The position numbers were made by a program, and so were the translations under genes. The notes beneath the pieces are model-generated. The model was given only the letters and a program-made list of their open reading frames with translations, was not told the DNA's origin and ran no database searches. This document shows, in pieces, positions 1 through 16,118 of a DNA stretch of 64,000 nt. The stretch is from Dolomedes plantarius (Eukaryota > Arthropoda > Arachnida > Araneae > Dolomedidae): NCBI GenBank assembly GCA_907164885.2, contig OU015492.1:192324039-192388038 (forward strand), given 5' to 3'. The first letter of the stretch is position 1. Every line of letters starts with the position of its first letter.

Positions 1-301
1 GGAAGGGTTTGCATTCAGGAAAAATGATTCAAGATATTCAGCTAAGCTTAGGCCTTCTTCTAATTTTATAGAGTTATAAATGAACAAATTATAATTTTTT
101 TTTTACATTTTCATGTAAAACCACTGTAGTTCATTATTTCTTCCCTTCATTATTTTACGGTAATTTAGTTTTTAAATGGGTTAAACAAAAATTATGTTAT
201 CTAGTGCTATAGAAGTACAGTGTTGTACAAAGGTTTTCACAATTTTTTTTATCGTGTTAGAGCGAAACCGTGTTGTAAGATGCCGTGCTGTAGGATGGCT
301 A

Positions 302-340
<39 letters not shown>

Positions 341-1970
341 AGGCATATTTTGTATTCAATTTCAGACTCATTCAGATGTAAACAGCTTATGCTGTTCATG
401 AACAGCGTATGGGATTGTGCTGCGTGGTAGTATGGTACATCTATTACTTTGTTTGCGGTCAAATAAATTCTACACATTTCAATTGTATTTACAGTGAATT
501 AGGACAGATGATTGCTTATCACTAGAACAAGTGGAAAAAATAAACTTTTTTTCGTACACACTAACATACAATTATATTTATAGAAACAAATGATAATCTA
601 AGTAAAAAAATTGCACCTTAAACTTCAATTGCAGAGTTTATTTCTAAGTTACTGTCTAGAACCACTAATGGTTAAAATTTAGCTAATTAAGATTCAAGCA
701 TTCTAATCTCGCAAAAGATTGTAATATTACTCTGTGAGGAGAAGTGCAAGTTCTCAAAAGAAAAACACTCACAGTGAAGAAACTATCAATACACATTAAG
801 CTAAAAATAAATTTCAACTCGCGTGTTTTCTCTACTTAGTCAAAACTAATTTTTCTTCTGCACGGAAAGACTGATAAATTTTTTCCAACTTCTATACCAG
901 CTGTTTTTATGACATCACAGAGTCAATACTTTACTTAAATTGCATCAGTATTTTTTACAGTCAATTTTTAATCTAGAGCATGATCAAAAGTATTGAAAGA
1001 GACTAATCAAAGGGGCGTTAACTACTCCAGTTTTAAGGATTGAAATGATTTACCTACAGATCCTTTTATTACTGATTTTATTTCTAAAGATTTAAATATT
1101 TATTTACATTTTACGTGTTTTTATGGCAAGAAACATTGAAAGATTTTGGATGGGTTATTATTTAATAAACGCTGTAACTCGCATAATAACAAAAAGAACC
1201 CTTTTTTCGACAAGAAATATAGCTTATTCAAATTGTCATGAAGATAAAGTGCATGGGAAACACTAATAATCGTTTTGAAATGTTGTTAAGAGGGGAGACA
1301 CCCTTTGATGCTACCGTTCTTCTAGACGGTCTTTATTTCTTGCAGTTGTTCTCGACTACACTCTTGGAAAAAAAAAAGAAAAAAAAAACCGACGCTCTAA
1401 GAAGGGGTTATCCGAAATGGACGAAAATCAGTAGATGTGATGTAAATGTACACAAAAACAAATGATTACAATTTGAGAAAATTTGGATGATTTATTCAAG
1501 AGAATGAGCTTTACAAACCGGATTCTTTGAGCCCATCTACACGTCCCCTCTCGAATGCTGACATCTGCGCATTTTGTTCTCGCACCTACCTGTATGCGAG
1601 GCATAGTTACTGTCTACCTGAGTCCACGAAATGAAATTCGCAAAGAATTTATGACCTGAAATCGAAATTTCTCCTCTTTAATATCCTGCCAGTTGCGCAG
1701 TTAAAATGCGCCGCAGCGTCACATGTTCATTCATTGGCCGCCAAACTTTAAAATTTTACATTTTCCGTCGAAACCTGTATGCATATCAATTTGTGTCCAA
1801 TATGCATTACCCCTTCTTGGTGCGTCGATTTTTTTTGTCTAAGAGTGTATTTTCCTATTAAATTAATCAATCTTGGTCGATTGCAACTACCCAATCTGGT
1901 TTAGTTCCGCGTTCTTTCTTAGTACAAGGTGGTTTGGCATCGAATATTTTTTGTATCATCTTCTTTTGAG
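1..1970. other. No gene seen; AT-rich unique-looking DNA
   Basis: I see no conserved reading frame, RNA gene or element end in this stretch. The open frames are short and low in complexity. The only distinct feature is a (TA)n tract of about 30 bp at 304-333. Confidence 0.5.
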
Positions 1971-2389
1971 GCTGCTATGTACTAACTCTATTGGATTATC
2001 TTACCTCAATGGTAACCTACGGAGAAAATGTGTCTACTATTTACAACTATGTTAATACTGACAATCCAATAAAAACTGCATTTCCAGATAGCCTGAACTT
2101 TTCTGCACCTTGCAACAGGATTCATTTTATAAATTTCTTCCACTAAAGGAATTGATGAACGTTTAAAACACGCTAAACCAGATTTTTACCCGAATAATTT
2201 AAATTTTCAAATATTATTTGCATTCTTTTTAAAATGAAAAATGCCCCAAGTTGTAAAATTTCTTTCTCTACTACAGACTACAATTTAAAAGAAAAAATCT
2301 TTCAATCCAAGTTGGCAATCTTTGGACAAATTTTCTCCATAGATTAACATTGAGGTGAACGAATCCAATAGGGTTTGTACACAGTAACC
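1971..2389 (+). repeat. Foldback-type repeat, copy A (uninterrupted)
   Basis: The two ends are inverted copies of each other over about 58 bp. The left end reads tgtactaactctattgg and the right end, reverse-complemented, reads tgtacaaaccctattgg; both run on into a shared block ending ggagaaaat. The interior is AT-rich and non-coding. Copy B (25447-26323) and a partial reverse copy (60562-60790) share the sequence. Copy A lacks the hAT-type MITE that splits copy B, so it serves as the empty site near 2038-2045. The superfamily is not clear. Confidence 0.65.
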
Positions 2390-3171
2390 TTCAGCAATAT
2401 TCTTATATTTAGAGCAGAGAAGTTGAGACGATTTATTTTTATGAAAAATACAATACTAAAAACTTGAAATATTATATAAAATTTTGCTTTGCATTTTTAA
2501 CACGAAAAATTTTCTTATACCTGCTCGAAATGCTCTTTCAGAATAAAATTTCTAAAGGAACAAGATTTCTTTTATAATTTTTATTTTGAGTCCTTGTCTC
2601 ACAATCATAGGCTAAATCTCATCGCATGAGAGTAGGATCGATAAACCACTTTCGTTTTTGAGAGGAATTGCTTCATTGCTTTGCGGCTACAACTATGAGC
2701 AAAGTCACCATGTTGGGTCATAAAAAGACAGAGGAGGTGAAAGTTGTTCCAATTAAATCTCTGATAGGTATCTGTTTGAATTAAATAAGTCACAGCAATA
2801 TTCCTCAGTCCAAAATTAGGTTCTATTTCCACAGTTCATGATTTATTTAGGTTATGAATCACTTACGGAGTTTGGAAAAGCTTCAATAGCATACTTGTTT
2901 CTGCCGCAATACTATTGTTATTCTCGATTTGAACCACTTTCCATTATATTGAAGTGTTAGAAATCTTGCGACATTTATGCATGAAACAACACTTATTATA
3001 TAATCATGAAATACTAAAATCTTTTGAGGGAATTAACAACTGACCTATTTATTCCAGTTGTTCAAATTGATACATTAGTGTATCCTTCCGACTACCGTAG
3101 TTACCGTAAACATTTACACTGTGCCAAACTTTAATAACAGCTATAAACTGTGGTATGCGTCATATTGTTAA
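2390..3171. other. No gene seen
   Basis: AT-rich sequence with no supported coding, RNA or element feature. The 75-codon frame on the minus strand near 2605-2832 matches nothing I recognise. Confidence 0.45.
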
Positions 3172-3234
3172 CTAGCTGGAAAACCCGTACTTCGCTACGG
3201 AGTACATTCAAATTAAATACAACGGTCAATGTAT

Positions 3235-3288
<54 letters not shown>

Positions 3289-3915
3289 AGAAAATCGTAA
3301 AGGATAATTTTATAGACAAAATAATGTAAAAGAAAATATTCAAATTAAATCTAATATAAAGAATACTAAAGAATATAGTACAGCTAATATAGTACAGTTT
3401 GTAGAACATTTCTTTTACTGTATTTTAATATTTTTTTGGATAATGTCCAATCGTCTGCCGCATTATCAAGGAAAAAAATATTTTTTGTTTATTTAGTTGT
3501 TATGCACGTAACGATAAATTTATTTAAAGTACCAGAAAAAGAAATCACGTGATCAACATTTAATAAATAAAATTCTAAAAATTAATCTTTAAAAATTCAC
3601 CAAAAATCAGGAAATGGAGGTAAAGATTCGAAAAAGATTTCATTTTAAAGGAATTGTTATGATCTTTCTTGTGTTATAGATTTTATAACCCTCAAAGTAT
3701 TATTTGAAATGCAAATGTAAAAAAAGCTACAAAAACAGCTTAAAAATTTAATTAAAAAAAATCTAAGATGAATTTTTGAAAAATCTTTCTTAATGAACCT
3801 TTACACTATAAGAAGAATCGCCATGCAAAACTTCAGCCCTTTAGGTCCAGCGGTTTGGTCTGTGCGTTGTATGTCAGTCAGTGAGTCAGTTACGGAACAG
3901 TTTTATACATATAGA
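3172..3915 (-). mobile_element. Non-autonomous Helitron, family 1, copy a
   Basis: Read on the minus strand, the element starts TCTATATGTATAAAAC and ends CAGCTAG. The host base before TC is A and the base after CTAG is T, the A/T insertion site typical of Helitrons. About 8 nt before CTAG is a short GC-rich hairpin (ccgtagcgaagtacgg). No coding capacity is visible. A (TA)n tract at 3238-3283 lies inside. Other copies are at 12899-13512, 42418-43016 and 55458-56134. Terminal TC, a subterminal hairpin and CTRR are established Helitron marks. The family name is unknown to me. Confidence 0.75.
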
Positions 3916-4969
3916 TAGTACACATACTGCGTAAAGAAAAACCTTAAAATACTCTCTACAAATACGCAGAAAATCACTTCTAATCACTTTCAAAATCAAT
4001 ATGGCAATCTTCACCAAGAGCTGAGAAAATAATTAAACCCATTGTAAGCAATTCAGACTAAAACACTTTGCGTTATTTTACTTGTCATTGCTTGTAGCAT
4101 AAGTGATTTTTTGATAAGCTTCTATTTCAGAGAGCGGAACCGGATTTTGAAATTAGGAATTGAATTTGAAATTAATTTTTTGTTTATTCATAGGGAATAT
4201 TTTAATGGGTTTTTTTCCTAAATTCTTTTACAAGTTTCCCTTTATGCACACATTTTGTATTATATTCCTCAGGTTAAATATTTTTTTAAGGGATTGTTCG
4301 AATTCTTTCACCGCTGTATGATATCACATTTCGGTAGTTTGGAATGCTTAAGTGATCAAATTTCGCAGCAAGTAGATTTGAGATACTCGATGGTAATAAA
4401 TCGGGTATAGTAAGTTGACCAATGATCGGATATATGGAGATTATGGTGTCCGATAGATAGGGATCATAAAGTAGTAAATAATCAATGCAGAGGGAATCGT
4501 AATTAATCTAAAGTCCCGAGCAATACCCGCCGAATTATTAGTTAAAACACGAATACGGGTATTTAGTGGAGGCAGGAGTTATTGTAGTAAAGTTAAAGTT
4601 CAAATGTGGAGATAAGAGTTTAAGGATTTGCAGCACGAGATAAGGCTAGTGGTGTTGTGTTACATTTGTTATCACGCTTGTATCCCTACAGATATAATAG
4701 AGAATAAGTGTAGATCATGTTTAGAGATTAAGGTACATTCTTGTTTTTATACGAACTTAACTGAGTTTAACTGAGGTTAAGTTATTACAATGAATAATTT
4801 TTTTGTTTGTAAAGTTTGTTTTTCACCTAAAGGAATACATAAAGCGTGTTATCAAAAAGAAATACATTCTTCTTCGGAGGAAACCTATTTTAGATACCAC
4901 CTGCGATACAGCAGTTATGAAATATTTCTCGCAACACAACGTAACTGGGACTAATAATTTTATAACATT
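3916..4969. other. No gene seen
   Basis: No reading frame or element end is supported here. It lies between a Helitron and the DINE-like tandem pair. Confidence 0.45.
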
Positions 4970-5198
4970 TTAACGTAGGATTACTTTCCTCAATAACGGT
5001 CCTTCGGAGAGAAAAAAAAATTGTCCTGCGTCGCGAATTATAATTTTGGCAGCGCGCCAAACCCAGTAGCAGTAAGCAATTAAACAGAAAAGTACCAAAA
5101 TGCGTAAAAAGAAGAAAAAAAGAAGAGGTAAGAAACGATAAATAATCCTACGTTAATAACCCGTGGTAGTTTCGATAGAAGAGACTACCTGAAATATT
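4970..5198 (+). mobile_element. DINE-1-like (Helentron-associated) element, copy 1
   Basis: Starts ttaacgtaggattac and carries an inverted copy of this motif (aatcctacgttaa, ending at about 5157) some 40 bp before the 3' end. The 3' tail holds a hairpin with arms ggtagtttc and gagactacc, then tgaaat. Two subterminal inverted repeats, a conserved core and a 3' stem-loop are the established layout of Helentron-associated elements such as Drosophila DINE-1. This copy has an A/G-rich spacer where other copies have a microsatellite. It abuts copy 2 head to tail. It is non-coding. Confidence 0.75.
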
Positions 5199-5199
5199 G

Positions 5200-5612
<413 letters not shown>

Positions 5613-5760
5613 AAAAATTTTTTATAGACGTACACTTATTTTTGATACATACGTATGCATATATATCAGTAAGGATTCTGATACAAGCGTATTTTTGAGG
5701 ACTTACCTAACTTACATAAACACATTCATACATATAAGTGGGGGGAAAATTGTTGCAGCG

Positions 5761-5914
5761 GTATGTAAGTGCTTATATTTACCAAGAAATCGAAAACAAT
5801 AATTTAATAACAAAACCTACAATCTACAGAAAATTTGGTATGTAAGTGCTTATATTAACCAAGAAATCGGAAACAATAATGTAATAACAAAAACTACAAT
5901 CTATAGAAAAATAC
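5761..5914 (+). repeat. Tandem duplication, 77-bp unit, two copies
   Basis: The unit starting gtatgtaagtgctt at 5761 is repeated from 5838 with few differences. No coding role is apparent. Confidence 0.8.
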
Positions 5915-6450
5915 AAGAAAGGAATAATTACATAGCCTATTCAAGAATTGGCATCAATGTTATTCTGGAGCATATGAAGCAATTTCTTTTTGATAGTCAC
6001 TTGTGCTCAATAGCGTTTTCACTATAATAAGGTTGAACGACGTTTCAATAGAGAGAAATCGATTTTTCCCTTCCCATTGTTGAGGAGCGACCATTTTAGA
6101 AAAATCAAAGTGTATTAATAATTCGCTCAATAAATTCTGGTTTCTGCAGTGCAGTTAATACAACAAAGGCTTGATTTCTGTGAAGAGAATTTTTTCCTGA
6201 TGCCTTGAGGGAGAAAAATTTACTCTCTATCGAATCTACAAGTTAAATGAGTGCGCACTGATTACACTTTGATAACAGACGAACTTTGTAACAAATATCA
6301 GTTGGCAGTATTTTTTTTTAAATTTTGCATTATATTTTATTTGTGGATATAAGGTAGGTTTAAATCAACAAATGTAAAATAATTAAAATATTCTTTTGTG
6401 TTTTAATATGTTACAGGTATGATATGTCCTTCCGGAGCATTTTGTTCAAT

Positions 6451-6693
<243 letters not shown>

Positions 6694-6699
6694 ATTCCT

Positions 6700-7160
6700 T
6701 CGTGGCGCACGAAGGAAGTCCAGGTAGAAATATGACAGGCATCACTGTAATTGGTATACGTCTTTTTATTACACAGTAGTTCGGTGATTAAATATACTTC
6801 GGGCTCTACACACTGAATTCTCTGTATAGGACGGACATCGCGGCTAGCCGGCGACGGGGCCCCACCCGTACATTTTGACAGCAGCGAAACTTTACATCTT
6901 TACTGTTTAGGAGCAGACACACAAAAGCTTCGGAATTATTGAGAAAAGCGCAGATTTTTCAGGCGGGCTGAATTTTAATTGGTCATTGGACTCTAGACTC
7001 ATCACCTGACTATGAGGCGTGATATGGCGTGATCATCGAATGTTCTCCAATCTTATATAACTGTTATATAACGTGTCAGCGCGTGGCTCTAGGAGAAAAA
7101 CTATCTATGTAGAGCCCCGAGTGCTTGATTTCTGTTTATTTTTTGTCTACATTCTCCCTA
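6700..7160 (-). repeat. GC-richer block, possible solo LTR or promoter-like repeat
   Basis: This stretch is clearly richer in G and C than its surroundings. Read on the minus strand it has a TATA-like ttatataag near 7050, a polyadenylation-like aataaa near 6763, and an inverted motif (ccttcgtg / cacgaagg) near 6697-6716. That order would fit an LTR with U3, R and U5. I find no second copy, clear TG/CA ends or target duplication in the window, so it is tentative. Confidence 0.3.
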
Positions 7161-8539
7161 TAATTATCTAGCTCTGTTGGAATATTTATTTTTAGTTGTA
7201 ATACGCATGTAGTTATAAAGTACGTGTTAAGAAATTGACATGAAATTAATTGTCTGCAGTTAATGCGTAATTTTATGTAAATATATCACATACCTCAGTT
7301 GATCCATAAATCACCTGAAATTGGTAACGTAGTAGAGGAATAAAAATCCATCAATGTAAAATACGATTTGAATGTAAAACATATTAGGAATATTACATTT
7401 TACTCTCTGCACGTCAAAATTTTGCAAACCTTGTATTTGGATGAAATGGCAGAGATAGAGATATGTCTATGAATTTTTAATGAACGTATATTTATCATAA
7501 GATCTCCATTAAAACAGTGTGCGATATAGTTAAGTAGTTTATGTTATCCATCACCTCCTTTCATTTTTACACGAACAATTAAGTTCGAACTTGTACTTTG
7601 TTATGTCACGGAATACACGATGGTAAATTGATTGCAACAAAATTATGTTTTAATATACAAAAGTGAAACTCTCGGTCAGTTTACCTATATTTTGCAAAAT
7701 ATATTTAAAACTCACTTAATAGAACCTGAGGTTAATTATCTAATTTTTGTTCACCTTTAAGTAAATTTAATTATTTTAATAAATGAAGTCATCTATATTA
7801 TGCGTTCCTGAAAATTATGATGGAAATTTAGTTGCCTTGGTGAAACCACACATTTAGAAGATAAAAAATCTTCGAGATATAAAATGATATGCTTAACAAA
7901 TTAATATTTTTTTTGGTTGAAATTCAGAAAATTATAAATGGATTGCTACAGCATAATTTTCGTTTGATTATTTTAAATCTTTTGAATACCAATCTACATC
8001 ATTACTTCATATTACCTACTTCAGACTATATTAAAATTTGCAGTACTTCATGTAAACAATATTAATTGCAGATATGTCCATCATATAATAGTAACCATAG
8101 TATATGACTAGGGGTACGCAAATTTCGATAAAAAATTTCGCAACAAAAAAATAAAATATTTAAAATTTCTTATTTATTCACACAAAAAAATATAAATTCA
8201 TAAATTTCACATTGGTTAAAACAAATCACAATTTTAGTTACTTGGATAGGTAAGTATCAAAATTCTTGGTTAAAAGCTAACATTGTAGTAGTCTCCACAT
8301 TCTCTTCTTTAACTCTTTGCCTTCTGTCTGTCATTAATTATAATTAATGACTATATAATTATTATTATATTGTACATACAAAAATATATCTCAGCATCTA
8401 AGCTGTTAAGGGGACTATAGAGGCGTTGTACAGCTGCTTTTGCAAAGTAAATGTAGCAGCATTCCGTTGCAATTAAAATCTGTATAACATCTATAGGAGT
8501 CTCTTAGTACTGTATCAATAAGAAATTTAAAAAAAATAT
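7161..8539. other. No gene seen
   Basis: AT-rich sequence without supported genes or element ends. Confidence 0.45.
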
Positions 8540-9512
8540 AAATTGACATAAAATAAAAAAAAATATTTCTATTTTATGTCAATATATTTTCTATTTTATG
8601 TCAATTTAATATAATTGACATATTAAATATAATATGTCAATTATATTTAATATGTCAATATAACATATTTAATATAATTGACATATAATTTATTGACACT
8701 AGGGGCTTCGCCCCTAGCCTCGCTACGCTCGCTCCTCTGGTGAAGTCATTCATTTGTTTACAGTTGAAGCTTCCCCCCCCCTCCCGACGAAATGGATGAA
8801 TGGGGGAAAATGGATGAATGGGGGATGAATGGGGGAAATTTTGAAGTATTTCTTTAAAATTCTATAAAAAATCGAAATTTTAAGATAGAGACTTGAAATG
8901 AAGTTTATATGAATGAGAAAGCTTTCATCTTCCAGTTGATATAAATATTTTCTTTATAACATAATAAGTCTGAGCGCATCGAATGTATATATCTCGAAAC
9001 GCATAAATTTTTCCAAAAAAAGGGTTTTCAATTTTAATAAAAATATCAGTCTGTTTTAAATTATTTTTAAACAAATGAGGTCTTGTTTGAAGGAGAAATG
9101 TCTGTAGTCTTAGATTGTAAAAAAAAAAAATTCTACGATCCTTTTTTGGCGAGTTATCGTAATCTGAACATGAAAAAGTCAATATTTTCCCACAAAACAT
9201 AAAATAAAAAAAAACTTAAAGTCCGACGAATATGAGACATGTCTTACTTTCTTCCCCACATTGTTCTGCATCGATTGATATCGGTCTCGACCCCATACCC
9301 CCAGCGGTTTCGGAGGAGATAGCGTGACAAGCTTTTGAAAGCGGCGGCGGCGGCGGCAGCGGCAGTTAGTTCTTTTTAGAATAGAGAGATATTTAATATA
9401 ATTGACATATAATTTATTGACATATTTAATATAACTGACATATTTAATCAATTATTTTTATTTTCTATTTTATGTCAATTAAATTTAAAAAAATATAATT
9501 GACATAAAATAG
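8540..9512. repeat. Repeat bounded by arrays of ttgacata-type motifs in both orientations
   Basis: Two clusters, about 8540-8697 and 9390-9512, are packed with attgacata and tatgtcaat in opposite orientations, often joined to aaaatag or ctatttt. Each outer edge can fold as a hairpin. The right edge pairs ctattttatgtcaatt with aattgacataaaatag. Between them lie the hairpin aggggcttcgcccct (8703-8717), a C-run, repeats of gaatggggga, and a GGC triplet run near 9341-9363. No protein is evident. It may be an unclassified non-autonomous element with repeated subterminal binding motifs; that is inference. Confidence 0.5.
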
Positions 9513-10884
9513 AATGGTTGTATCTATTGATGATCCGGTACGGACAAACTGTCCGGGTGAAATTCAGAGTATATCCTAAGGAGCGTGAGATCTCTTAGTT
9601 AAAGACCGCGGATGGTCTTAGTAAAGCAATTATATCAATAAATTATTACTTCATTATTATTACCTAATTTCGCTTAAAAAGCCATTTATCGCCAAGTTTT
9701 CACCGTAAAGTAGTAAAAATATAATTTTCGCATTTTTTTCGCTCATATCGCAAATCCCGCATTTATTCGCATCTATTTCATAAATGCGAATATTACGTAT
9801 CCCTATATATATGACGTTATATCATAATCAAGATAATGTTTTTTGTATAAAGTAGAATTTTTAAGAAACGGACTTTTATTTCCAAAATTTACTGAAGAAA
9901 CTTGATAAGGTTAGACATATGCATCCGATAAAGCTAACTGCATTACATCGCGAATAACAATTTACATAAAATGGAATTTTATACTATCTAAATAGGCATT
10001 TTAAATCTTTTATAATATTTTTATTCTTCAAAAGTTTTTTAGCCGAATATTTTTTTAAACTTTTATAAACAAGATTGAATCGTAAAGGTACATGGGCAAA
10101 GGAGAATAAGGATATTTCACTGTTAAGGGGCGAATACGAGATACCAAATATATTAATCCTTACAGTGCATGATGTTTGAAATTCCAGAAATTGCTTTCAT
10201 AATTTCGTATTTCTTTCTTTAAGTGTTTATCGTTAAACTACATGTAGATTGTTCTATGATTAGTTATTTTACCAATTAGGTAAACTAACTGTTAAAATGT
10301 AATGGATTATTGTTCTTTTTTAAACGCATGTATGTGTTATATTATTAATTTTGCTTCTTTAGTTATAAATTCTTTCATTTAACGGAAATGAATTCGTCTC
10401 ATCAGTTGATGCTTTATTACCATGTTTTTATTAACTCGCTTTCTTGTTTGTGTGTGTGTTTGTTTGTTCAGTACAAATCTTGCAATCGATTTTTAACTAA
10501 CTTCCCGACTAGCTGGACATTTGAAACTTTTTGAATAGCTCAGAACACGATGACAATGCATTCTTTTAATACTTTTAGCCATCTTTAAGCAGGATTGAAT
10601 TCATTTTCAGTTAATTTTGTTTTGTAGACTGGTGCAGCCATCTATGGGCCGGGACGGCAACGAAAAGCTAATCGCAAGTTAACTTCCAATTAACTTCATT
10701 TTCTTTCAAGTTGATGGGATAATTTATCAAAAAAAAGTTATTAAAAGTATTTATTAATACTTAGAATTGTCAAGTTTATATGATTCAACAGAAAATTTAA
10801 AAACTTGGTATATAAAAAGTTATTTTTATCTTGTAAATATCATTTTCTAAATGAGCATGAATTGAATAATGTATAAACTAACGA
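9513..10884. other. No gene seen
   Basis: No supported gene. The sequence is AT-rich with a short (TG)n run near 10448-10463. Confidence 0.45.
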
Positions 10885-11117
10885 GTGGCGCAACAGTTTA
10901 TTGTGAACAAAGGCTTATGGTGCCCATCTCCGCTTTCTTGACCATGGACTTGGTGTATCATACAGCATGTCTCAGGCAGTGGTCAGACTGCTGCGGGACT
11001 CCAAGAGTTAGCTCCCAAGCATTCTTGGTCCTCATTTTATCGATCCACTCAAGGGATGAAAGGCTGAGTCGACCTTGCTCAGTCGCAGGATCGAACCCTG
11101 GACCTGTGGTGTGGGAA
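10885..11117 (-). repeat. Possible tRNA-derived SINE fragment
   Basis: On the minus strand the stretch begins with agggttcgatcctg, which resembles an RNA polymerase III B box. It is followed by a GC-richer body unlike the AT-rich flanks. No convincing A box is visible, so the head may be truncated. The overlapping 83-codon plus-strand frame shows no recognisable domain and is probably incidental. Confidence 0.35.
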
Positions 11118-11442
11118 TAATGTATAGTTAAGTTTATTTCAACGGTTTTGTTTTCATAATAGTAAAGCTTTTAATTTCATTTCAATATAATGGGTTTCCT
11201 TTATAAAGATGTTTTTAAATGGAGGATGATAAAATGACTTCGTTAAATAGATGCTCAGCTGTGTTTCGAACTACGATTTTGCATGAAATAGCTTTAAGCT
11301 GGAATCTGACATGGTAATAAGGAGACTTTCCGATTTTAACATTTTTTTAAAACCCAAACTAAAAAGCAGAGCTTAAAATTCTGGGTTTTGGTTATCCTTC
11401 AATGCAATTAATTATACATGCAATTGTAAGATGTAATTATTC

Positions 11443-11541
11443 AAATATAACTAAAAGTAAATAATTCAACATAGCAAGATAATTATTAGCAGGAAGAATA
11501 ACTATCTTGCTTTGTTGAATTATTTATTTTTAGTTATATTT
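11443..11541. repeat. Long imperfect hairpin, arms about 45 bp
   Basis: The arms aaatataactaaaagtaaa and its near-complement tttatttttagttatattt close on a loop of about 8 nt (agcaggaa). The stem contains ataattcaaca and caagata, with a few mismatches. It could be a tiny foldback MITE or, less likely, a small-RNA precursor. Confidence 0.6.
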
Positions 11542-14540
<2,999 letters not shown>

Positions 14541-14556
14541 CCTGTCTCCCTCCCTC

Positions 14557-14644
<88 letters not shown>
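14541..14644. repeat. Compound (CT)n(TA)n microsatellite
   Basis: A CT-rich run (about 14541-14608) passes directly into (TA)n (14609-14644). The left end of the next DNA transposon lies in the TA part. Confidence 0.9.
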
Positions 14645-14646
<2 letters not shown>

Positions 14647-16116
14647 GGGTGGCCATAATTAAACTGACAGTGCTCACAGTGTTCTGTAGCGCGATCTATT
14701 TGCGAGAATGACGCCACATTTTGTAGGAAGATTAAACAAGACGGGTGACGAAGGATTCCGCGAAAAAATAAATTAGTTCCAAAAGTCACCGCTAGGGGAA
14801 TATTTGGCGCCGTGTAATAGAGAATAGAGTGTTAACAAATGCAAATTAATACGGAATAAAATTACCTTTTATTATGCACATTTTCTTATTTAGTTCAAGT
14901 GCAATATGGCAACACTTTTAAAAAAGCGTAAAATCTACATAAACACCGATAAAGTCTCGTGATCTGCAATATCACGTACGCTGAGCAGAAGAAGATCTTT
15001 ATTCAAATTTCACGTTACATCCATTGGCACAGTGCCAGTTGCTTGGGTTTTAAAAGGCAATGTGTTACGTTTCGAATCAATCGGATTGAAAGTTTATGTG
15101 CAATGTCTCCTTCTTTGGTCGAGCGTGCGTTACTGGTCAAATTCTTTTACCTCTACCAGTGCAACGCGTCAGCCGCTCTTCGTGCTTTTAGAACGCACAA
15201 AAAAATGTGTAAAGGTAACTGTCCTGTGTCAGTTAATGGGCTAAAAACAGTGGTTGCGACGTTTGAGAAAACAGGTTCTCTGAAGGTTCAGTCAGGCAGA
15301 GGACGAAAACCTGTACCACAGGATACAATCGAAGCAGTTGCCACGGCGATTGTCGACAGAGGACCAGACAATATTGCTGCCACCTCTAGCGCTCGTGGAT
15401 TAGCTCGGAATATGGGTATGCCTTACAGTACGGTATGGAAAATCTTACGAAAGATTATCAACTTCTATCCGTACAAGATCAGCCGTGTACAGGAGTTACT
15501 GTACCCCGACCATGATAAGCAATTGACTTTTGCTCTCACCTTTCTTGCCAGAATGGAGGTGGATGATGCTTGGCCGTGGAAAATCTTATGGGGAGACGAG
15601 GCCCACTTTTATCTCCATGGAACTGTGAATACCCAGAACTGCCGAATTTGGGATGACAAATCACCACATGCAGTCACAGAAATTCCATTACATTCACCAA
15701 AGGTAACTGTTTGGTGTGGGTTCACAGCGGAATTTATCGTAGGTCCATTCTTCTATGAGAACATTACCCCGACAGGACCGGAAACCTGTTCTGTTACCGG
15801 AGTGAAATATCGCCACATGTTGAACAGCTTTGTCATTCCGGCACTTCAGCAAAGACAACAACGGCAGCCACATTGAACCTCATTTGAATGCAAAATAAAA
15901 GGTAATCTCCGTATTGATTTGCATTTGTTAACACTCTATTTTCTATTACACAGCGCCAAATATTCCCCTAGCGGTGACTTTTGGAACTAATTTATTTTTT
16001 TGCGGAATCCTTCGTCCCCCGTCTTGTTTAATCTTCCTACAAAATGTGGCGTCATTCTCGCAAATAGATCGTGCTACAGAACACTGTGAGCACTGTCAGT
16101 TTAATTATGGCCACCC

Positions 16117-16118
<2 letters not shown>
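14645..16118 (+). mobile_element. Tc1/mariner-superfamily element with long terminal inverted repeats
   Basis: The ends are ccgggtggccataattaaac and its exact reverse complement. Inverted repeats run about 229 bp on the left (14645-14873) and 225 bp on the right (15894-16118) with few differences. TA dinucleotides flank both ends and merge with (TA)n tracts, as expected from TA target choice in this superfamily. The interior carries a transposase that lacks its C-terminal third, so this copy looks like an internal-deletion derivative. The close match of the two repeats suggests fairly recent mobility or gene conversion. Confidence 0.88.
15103..15876 (+). pseudogene. Tc1/mariner-type transposase, C-terminally truncated
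   Basis: The likely start is the ATG at 15103, which begins MSPSLVERALLVKFFY; the open frame extends further upstream only from a non-ATG codon at 14959. About 257 residues remain. The first part looks like the helix-turn-helix region often annotated DUF4817 in arthropod elements (residues about 1-45), then a second DNA-binding segment (SSARGLARNMGMPYSTVWKI). The catalytic domain starts with WGDEAHF, where the D is the first acidic residue, followed by VWCGF. The frame then ends in QQRQQRQPH shortly before the right inverted repeat. The segment that should carry the second and third catalytic acids is absent. The gene reads cleanly up to that point, so deletion rather than slow decay inactivated it. 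It would not catalyse cut-and-paste on its own. Confidence 0.8.

Noticed and set aside
8703..8717. Hairpin aggggcttcgcccct followed by a GC-rich stretch, resembling a bacterial terminator or bacterial contamination
   Set aside because: It lies within AT-rich repeat DNA between motif clusters, with no bacterial gene, and similar gcttcgc blocks occur at the Helitron ends nearby.
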